Below, in pieces: positions 59,437-64,000 of a DNA stretch of 64,000 nucleotides (position 1 is the first letter of the stretch; each line of letters begins with the position of its first letter). Position numbers and translations under genes: made by a program. The stretch is from Corynebacterium sp. TAE3-ERU16 (GTDB lineage Bacteria > Actinomycetota > Actinomycetes > Mycobacteriales > Mycobacteriaceae): assembly GCF_019209935.1 (NCBI RefSeq), contig NZ_JAHUTN010000001.1, forward strand, positions 372,001 through 436,000. Reading direction: 5' to 3'. The notes under the pieces were generated by a model. That model did not search any database. It was given only the letters and a program-made list of their open reading frames with translations, and was not told where the DNA came from.

Positions 59437-60645
59437 ATGACCTTCGGACAGCACGCGTCAAAGACCGGGAGGCTGACCAGTCTCCTGGCCATTGTCGCCA
59501 CCACCGGGTTTCTCGCCGGTTGCACGATTGACGGTGACACCAGCGACGGCAGCTCCGCGAGAGCTGCCACGGAGACAGCCACCACCACTGCGGAACCCCT
59601 CAAACCCGCGGTGAGTATCCCCGACGGTTCAACAGGCGTGGATCCGAAGGTGCAGGTGACAGTCAAGGCGCTCGAGGGAACCCTGAAGAAGGTCGTGATG
59701 ACCAACCAGGACGGCTACGAGGTCGAGTCCACGCTCTCCGACGACGGTAAAACGTGGACGACCGCCGAGGTACTGGGCTACTACCGCGATTACACGATCA
59801 CCGCCACGGGTTCCAACGGGACGACGCGCACGACCACGTTCAGCACCTCACAACCGGCACAGACCGCATCGGTCGCTCTGGCTCCCCTGGATGGGTCCAC
59901 GGTCGGGATCGGCCAGACCATCGCATTCCGGTTCGGGCTCAACATCCCCGACAGGAAAGCTGCCGAGGAGGCCCTGGAGATCACCACAGATCCTCCGGTG
60001 GAAGGCGCCTTCTACTGGCTGAACAACCGTGAGGTGCGGTGGCGCCCCGAGGAGTTCTGGGCACCGGGTACCAGGGTCGAGGTCAAGGCCGACATCTACG
60101 GCAAGGAACTCGGCGGCGGGATCTGGGGTGCGGCCGACAATGCCGCGAGCTTCACCATCGGCGATTCGGTGATCTCCTACGCCGATGACAACACCAAGCA
60201 GCTGAAGGTGACCCGCAACGGCGAGGTGCTGAGGAGTATCCCGATCTCGATGGGGTCAGCACGCTTCCCCACCCCGAACGGCACGTATATCATCGGCGAC
60301 CAGCACCCGACACTGGTCATGGACTCGTCGACGTACGGCACACCGGTGGATGATCCGGACGGGTACCGCACGAAGGTCCAGTTCGCGACCCAGATGAGCT
60401 ACTCCGGAATCTACGTGCACGCGGCTCCATGGTCGGTCTGGGCGCAGGGAAGCCAGAACACGTCCCACGGGTGTCTCAATGTTTCCACGGACAACGCCCA
60501 GTGGTTCCAGAACACGGTCAAACGCGGCGATGTCGTCATCGTCAGCAACACGCAGGGTGGGCAGTTGTCAGGCTGGGACGGTCTCGGGGACTGGAACATC
60601 CCCTGGGAGACCTGGAAGGCCGGAAACGCGGACGAGAATCAGTAG
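59437..60645 (+). CDS. L,D-transpeptidase lipoprotein (LdtMt2-like)
   Basis: A 402-residue cell-wall enzyme that makes 3-3 peptidoglycan cross-links and attaches to the membrane by a lipid. The signal peptide ends in a LAGC lipobox at 26-29. Two Ig-like domains follow (about 50-145 and 150-250), then the YkuD catalytic domain (about 250-380) with the SHGCLNVS motif (His344, Cys346) and upstream IYVHAAPW. Carbapenem-sensitive enzymes of this type are typical of Mycobacteriales. It is followed by a very long perfect hairpin. Confidence 0.95.
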   Translation: MTFGQHASKTGRLTSLLAIVATTGFLAGCTIDGDTSDGSSARAATETATTTAEPLKPAVSIPDGSTGVDPKVQVTVKALEGTLKKVVMTNQDGYEVESTLSDDGKTWTTAEVLGYYRDYTITATGSNGTTRTTTFSTSQPAQTASVALAPLDGSTVGIGQTIAFRFGLNIPDRKAAEEALEITTDPPVEGAFYWLNNREVRWRPEEFWAPGTRVEVKADIYGKELGGGIWGAADNAASFTIGDSVISYADDNTKQLKVTRNGEVLRSIPISMGSARFPTPNGTYIIGDQHPTLVMDSSTYGTPVDDPDGYRTKVQFATQMSYSGIYVHAAPWSVWAQGSQNTSHGCLNVSTDNAQWFQNTVKRGDVVIVSNTQGGQLSGWDGLGDWNIPWETWKAGNADENQ

Positions 60646-60652
60646 CCTCTTC

Positions 60653-60698
60653 AGAGGATCAGGCCCACCCCGGTAACCCGGGGTGGGCCTGATCCTCT
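60653..60698. terminator. Perfect 21-bp hairpin between convergent genes
   Basis: AGAGGATCAGGCC plus CACCCCGG pairs perfectly with its reverse complement across a four-base TAAC loop. It serves both the transpeptidase gene and the DUF3618 gene. Confidence 0.93.
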
Positions 60699-60721
60699 TT
60701 GATCTTGTCCAGACGGGGTGT

Positions 60722-61003
60722 CTAGGAGAGACGCTCGGAGAGCATACGCTGCAGCTCCTTGAGATCGCTGCTCTTCTTGCGGGAGCGGTAGACCCCGAAG
60801 GCAACGGCCAGGACCACGGCGCCGGCGACACCGGCGAGGATCTTCTGGACCTTCGGGTCGTTCAGCTTGTCGGTGGCGGAACGCTTGGCGTCGTCCACGA
60901 TGTTCTCCGGACGGCCGCGCTCTGCGAGCTGGTCCAGGGTGGAGGCGAACTGCCGGCGGGTGCGGTCGAGCTCGCGCTGGATGTCTTCGATGTCACGTGC
61001 CAC
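60722..61003 (-). CDS. DUF3618 membrane protein
   Basis: A 93-residue protein: an N-terminal amphipathic helix (DIQRELDRTRRQFASTLDQL, about 7-26) typical of DUF3618, then one transmembrane helix (about 57-75, AGVAGAVVLAVAFGVYRS) and a short helical tail. Function is unknown; a membrane-associated or cell-division-related role has been suggested for the family. ATG 61003 faces the bcp gene. Confidence 0.85.
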   Translation of the reverse strand: MARDIEDIQRELDRTRRQFASTLDQLAERGRPENIVDDAKRSATDKLNDPKVQKILAGVAGAVVLAVAFGVYRSRKKSSDLKELQRMLSERLS

Positions 61004-61173
61004 GGATGAACTCCCGGTTTTAATTGTGGTGGTCAGTCTTACGATGCCTCCAACGGTAGTTCATGGGAGGGGTGACGCGCACCTGGGCGACGAAGGTGCA
61101 CGGGCGGACGCAGTGGCGATCGAGGGAGAATCCGGTCTTAACTCCGGAATCGGGGCCGGGTAAGGTGATATTC

Positions 61174-61674
61174 ATGCCCGCGCCTTCGTCATCCCCCACG
61201 AATACGTCATCTGCTCCCCGACGGTTGGAACCCGGTGATCCGGCGCCGGCGCTCACGCTTCCGGACCACACCGGAAAGACGGTTTCACTGGAGGATTTCG
61301 CCGGGCGCCACGTACTGGTCTACTTCTACCCGAAGGCCGGCACCCCGGGGTGCACGAAGGAAGCGTGTGATTTCCGGGACAACCTGTCCGACTTCACCGA
61401 TCTCGGTATCACGGTCCTGGGTGTCTCCCCGGACTCTCCTGACGCACTCGCCGCTTTCCGGGAGGACGAGGACCTGCCGTTCACCCTTCTCTCCGATGAA
61501 TCGCAGGAGACGATGGCGGAGTGGGGCGCGTGGGGCGAGAAGAAGAACTACGGTCGTGTCGTGCAGGGGGTCATCCGCTCCACGATCATCGTCGGTACCG
61601 ACGGCCGGGTGGAGTCCGCGCAGTACAACGTTCGCGCCACCGGCCACGTCGCGCGGGTTCTCCGAGGACTGTGA
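61174..61674 (+). CDS. bcp: Thioredoxin-dependent peroxiredoxin (Bcp/PrxQ)
   Basis: A 166-residue peroxidase that reduces organic hydroperoxides and H2O2. YFYPKAGTPGCTKEACDFRD holds the peroxidatic Cys60 and the resolving Cys65, the PrxQ arrangement. WGAWGEKKNYGRVVQG is typical of the C-terminal part. The N-terminal 17 residues are Ser/Pro-rich. ATG 61174 has AAGGTGA upstream. The TetR gene starts 13 bases after its stop, so they may be co-transcribed. Confidence 0.95.
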   Translation: MPAPSSSPTNTSSAPRRLEPGDPAPALTLPDHTGKTVSLEDFAGRHVLVYFYPKAGTPGCTKEACDFRDNLSDFTDLGITVLGVSPDSPDALAAFREDEDLPFTLLSDESQETMAEWGAWGEKKNYGRVVQGVIRSTIIVGTDGRVESAQYNVRATGHVARVLRGL

Positions 61675-61687
61675 CCGGGATACGCCG

Positions 61688-62350
61688 ATGACACCTCGTT
61701 CCACTCCCCCGAGCGACCAGAATTCGACGGAGATCCTCGTCCCGCGCAGACGCCCGGCTCAACAGCGGTCACGCGAGAGGTTCAACCGCATCCTCACAGC
61801 GGCACGGAGTGTCCTCGTGGATGTCGGGTTCGAGTCCTTCACCTTCGACGAGGTCGCGCGGCGCGCAGAGGTCCCCATCGGCACGCTCTACCAGTTCTTC
61901 GCGAACAAGTACGTCCTGATCTGTGAGCTGGACCGCCAGGACACCGCCGGTGTCGTGGCCGAGCTCGACACCTTCGCCCACCAGGTACCGGCCCTCCAGT
62001 GGCCCGAGTTCCTCGATGAGTTCATCGAGCACGTCGCGAAGCTGTGGCACGACGACCCCTCAAGACGAGCGGTCTGGCACGCGATCCAGTCCACCCCGGC
62101 CACCCGGGCCACGGCCGCTGCGACGGAGTCCGAGGTACTCGAGATCATCGCGGAGGCGATGCGCCCCTTGGCGAGTCACGCAACCGACGAACAACGGGCC
62201 GAACTTGCGGCCATCCTCGTCCACACGGCAAGCTCACTGCTCAATTTCGCGGTCCGTGACCCCGGCATCGACAACAGACGCTTCGACTACACGGTGAGAG
62301 AGATCAAGCGGATGCTCGTCGCGTACCTGTTCTCTGTGGCGCAGGGTTAA
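61688..62350 (+). CDS. TetR-family transcriptional regulator
   Basis: A 220-residue repressor with an N-terminal helix-turn-helix (RERFNRILTAARSVLVDVG, FTFDEVARRAEVPIGTLYQF, about 37-85) and an all-helical ligand domain. The first 30 residues are a disordered extension. It follows bcp closely, suggesting regulation of or by oxidative stress, but the ligand is unknown. It is the last gene before the AT-rich gap and CRISPR array. Confidence 0.9.
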   Translation: MTPRSTPPSDQNSTEILVPRRRPAQQRSRERFNRILTAARSVLVDVGFESFTFDEVARRAEVPIGTLYQFFANKYVLICELDRQDTAGVVAELDTFAHQVPALQWPEFLDEFIEHVAKLWHDDPSRRAVWHAIQSTPATRATAAATESEVLEIIAEAMRPLASHATDEQRAELAAILVHTASSLLNFAVRDPGIDNRRFDYTVREIKRMLVAYLFSVAQG

Positions 62351-62734
62351 CTCAAAGCCAGAGACCCACGACCCGTTGCCTCCATCGAACGGCCAGCCCA
62401 CCACTGTCTATCACGATTTGTTCGAACGCTTCTCCCAAACAAGTTCACGCTGAAGCATGCATTTAAAACGCTATCAAAGATAAAGAACGATTACACGATT
62501 CTCGCCGATCAATAACCAGCATAACTTCCAAACCCACATAACGGACTATTTCCCACGTAGGAAACGTCCCCAAACCATCCCGACAACCCGAAACAAAATA
62601 ATTAAAAAATACACACCACCAAATATCGTTCGAAACCTAGTCCAATTTAACACCTTCTCAAATTAAAATACGATAGATTTAAACTATCCCGCATCGCCTC
62701 AACACCCCCTCCAAATAATACATACCAAGGGAAC
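62351..62734. other. AT-rich leader-side region before the CRISPR array
   Basis: GC content drops sharply (by eye to about 40%) compared with about 65% to the left. It has no reading frame. No sequence complementary to the repeat (tracrRNA anti-repeat) was found. A perfect TATAAT lies at 62738-62743, inside the first degenerate repeat, and may promote array transcription. Confidence 0.6.
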
Positions 62735-64000
62735 GGATATAATCCTTTCTCATTACCCTTGATATACTTCTCGACAGCAAGGTGAGCGGTTTTGAGCTGG
62801 CCGGGGTTCATTTCTCACTACCCCTGATATACTTCGAGCTTCGGGATGGGGACGATCACGAGCGCTGGGGTTCATTTCTCACTACCCCTGATATACTTCC
62901 CAGCGACCGGATGGCCTCCACGCTGTTGCTGGGGTTCATTTCTCACTACCCCTGATATACTTCAACTAACTGGGCGAGCGCCAGGGCACGCGCTGGGGTT
63001 CATTTCTCACTACCCCTGATATACTTCACCCTCATCCCCGGCACATACGCGGTATGCTGGGGTTCATTTCTCACTACCCCTGATATACTTCTCATGTAGT
63101 CCGGCCCGTGGAGGATGATGCTGGGGTTCATTTCTCACTACCCCTGATATACTTCTGCGTGGCGAGGCCAGCGACTTTGCCGTGCTGGGGTTCATTTCTC
63201 ACTACCCCTGATATACTTCAAGATTAGTGGTCAACCCGACACTGTTGGCTGGGGTTCATTTCTCACTACCCCTGATATACTTCACAACCCGAGAGGACAC
63301 ACCATGTTGGAGCTGGGGTTCATTTCTCACTACCCCTGATATACTTCCGTGCCGTGCGCTGGTGTTCCCGGGCGGGCTGGGGTTCATTTCTCACTACCCC
63401 TGATATACTTCTCGCCGCATCATCACCCATTCTCAGCCAGCTGGGGTTCATTTCTCACTACCCCTGATATACTTCTCAGCGCTGGAAAACCGATCGGCTT
63501 TCAGCTGGGGTTCATTTCTCACTACCCCTGATATACTTCCCGATCACCGAGGGCATCGTCCTCGTCCGCTGGGGTTCATTTCTCACTACCCCTGATATAC
63601 TTCACTCCCGGCCGATGCCGCCCAGCTCGTCGCTGGGGTTCATTTCTCACTACCCCTGATATACTTCTTTACGAAGAATCTGGGTTGAGGGCTATGCTGG
63701 GGTTCATTTCTCACTACCCCTGATATACTTCACGACGATGAAAACCCTACCCAGACTGCGCTGGGGTTCATTTCTCACTACCCCTGATATACTTCCCGGG
63801 TTAAGATTGTCCTTCAACTCTGTGCTGGGGTTCATTTCTCACTACCCCTGATATACTTCTACCCGCTTAGCGTACCAAGCCTACGGCGCTGGGGTTCATT
63901 TCTCACTACCCCTGATATACTTCGTCTACCAGCTACTCTCATCCACCTATGGCTGGGGTTCATTTCTCACTACCCCTGATATACTTCCATCGTCGGCCTG
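62735..64000 (+). CRISPR. CRISPR array, probably type II-C (partial)
   Basis: Twenty repeats of 36 bases start at 62735 and then every 64 bases from 62800 to 63952; the array continues past the edge. The repeat begins GCTGGGGTTCATTTC, continues TCACTACCC and ends CTGATATACTTC. Spacers are 28 bases (the first 29), all different. The first repeat is strongly degenerate in its 5' half; the second has one substitution (GCC for GCT). The repeat resembles the C. diphtheriae Cas9-associated repeat as I recall it, hence type II-C. TGATATACT at the repeat 3' end fits an extended -10. No cas genes are in the window. Confidence 0.97.

Noticed and set aside
62351-62734. tracrRNA in the AT-rich region left of the array
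   Set aside because: No stretch complementary to the repeat was found, so the tracrRNA is probably beyond the right edge with the cas genes.
62735-64000. Spacers that target the prophage in this window
   Set aside because: I compared spacers with the prophage by eye and recognised no match. This is not exhaustive; an alignment of the 19 complete spacers to 1-33893 on both strands would settle it.

Overview
The window is high-GC actinobacterial DNA, most likely a high-GC Corynebacterium. It splits into a prophage (about 1-33.9 kb, left end outside the window), a chromosomal stretch (about 33.9-62.35 kb), and a CRISPR array that runs off the right edge (62.7-64.0 kb). The genus call rests on the order rpiB, mycothiol-linked DsbA protein, pepN, truncated haemoglobin O, thioesterase, EttA, SSB, which follows Mycobacterium tuberculosis Rv2465c-Rv2478c. 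It also rests on a CmrA-like mycolate reductase next to orn, and on a CRISPR repeat that resembles the one I recall for Corynebacterium diphtheriae type II-C.

Prophage. Positions 1-3.2 kb hold the end of the early/middle region: a WhiB-like regulator, a RusA-type resolvase, a dUTPase and a chain of very small overlapping genes. From 4.8 to 33.8 kb there is a long-tailed (siphovirus) morphogenesis cluster in classical order: small and large terminase, portal, MuF-like protein, scaffold, major capsid, head-tail connectors, tail terminator, major tail protein, frameshifted tail-assembly chaperone, 2078-residue tape measure with an NlpC/P60-like domain, distal tail and hub proteins, amidase endolysin, holin-like membrane proteins, and tail fibre/tip proteins. 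The 3' end of a tRNA-Gly(TCC) gene abuts the right end and is the likely attachment site. No integrase or repressor is visible, so the lysogeny module must lie to the left.

The structural cluster is interrupted by accessory genes. Three minus-strand genes (3.3-4.0, 4.2-4.7 and 6.5-7.1 kb) share an N-terminal membrane anchor followed by a charged helical or coiled-coil segment, and two of them look paralogous. A predicted Spherulin4-type glycosidase lies between the capsid and connector genes. A 4-kb island (15.0-19.1 kb), bounded by hairpin terminators, carries a minus-strand group (lipoprotein, small HTH protein, KilAC-type antirepressor, small conserved protein) and a plus-strand pair that looks like a Panacea-domain (DUF4065) toxin-antitoxin system.

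Chromosome. After tRNA-Gly come a small HTH protein, a membrane protein with a Gly/Asp-rich tail, rpiB, a radical SAM/SPASM protein, a DsbA-like protein, pepN, an FAD/NAD(P)-binding protein, an SDR, an MscS channel, glbO, a two-gene hypothetical/thioesterase unit, ettA, ssb, a CopD-CtaG fusion, tRNA-Arg, cmrA, orn, tRNA-His, an FAD monooxygenase, pncA, an isolated ribE, tRNA-Lys, an L,D-transpeptidase, a DUF3618 protein, a bcp peroxiredoxin and a TetR regulator. Several stretches of 0.5-0.95 kb between 51.9 and 59.0 kb have no convincing gene.

CRISPR. There are twenty 36-nt repeats with 28-nt spacers. The first repeat is degenerate. Each repeat ends in an extended -10-like sequence, as in type II-C arrays where repeats carry their own promoters. 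No cas gene or tracrRNA is visible, so these presumably lie to the right.
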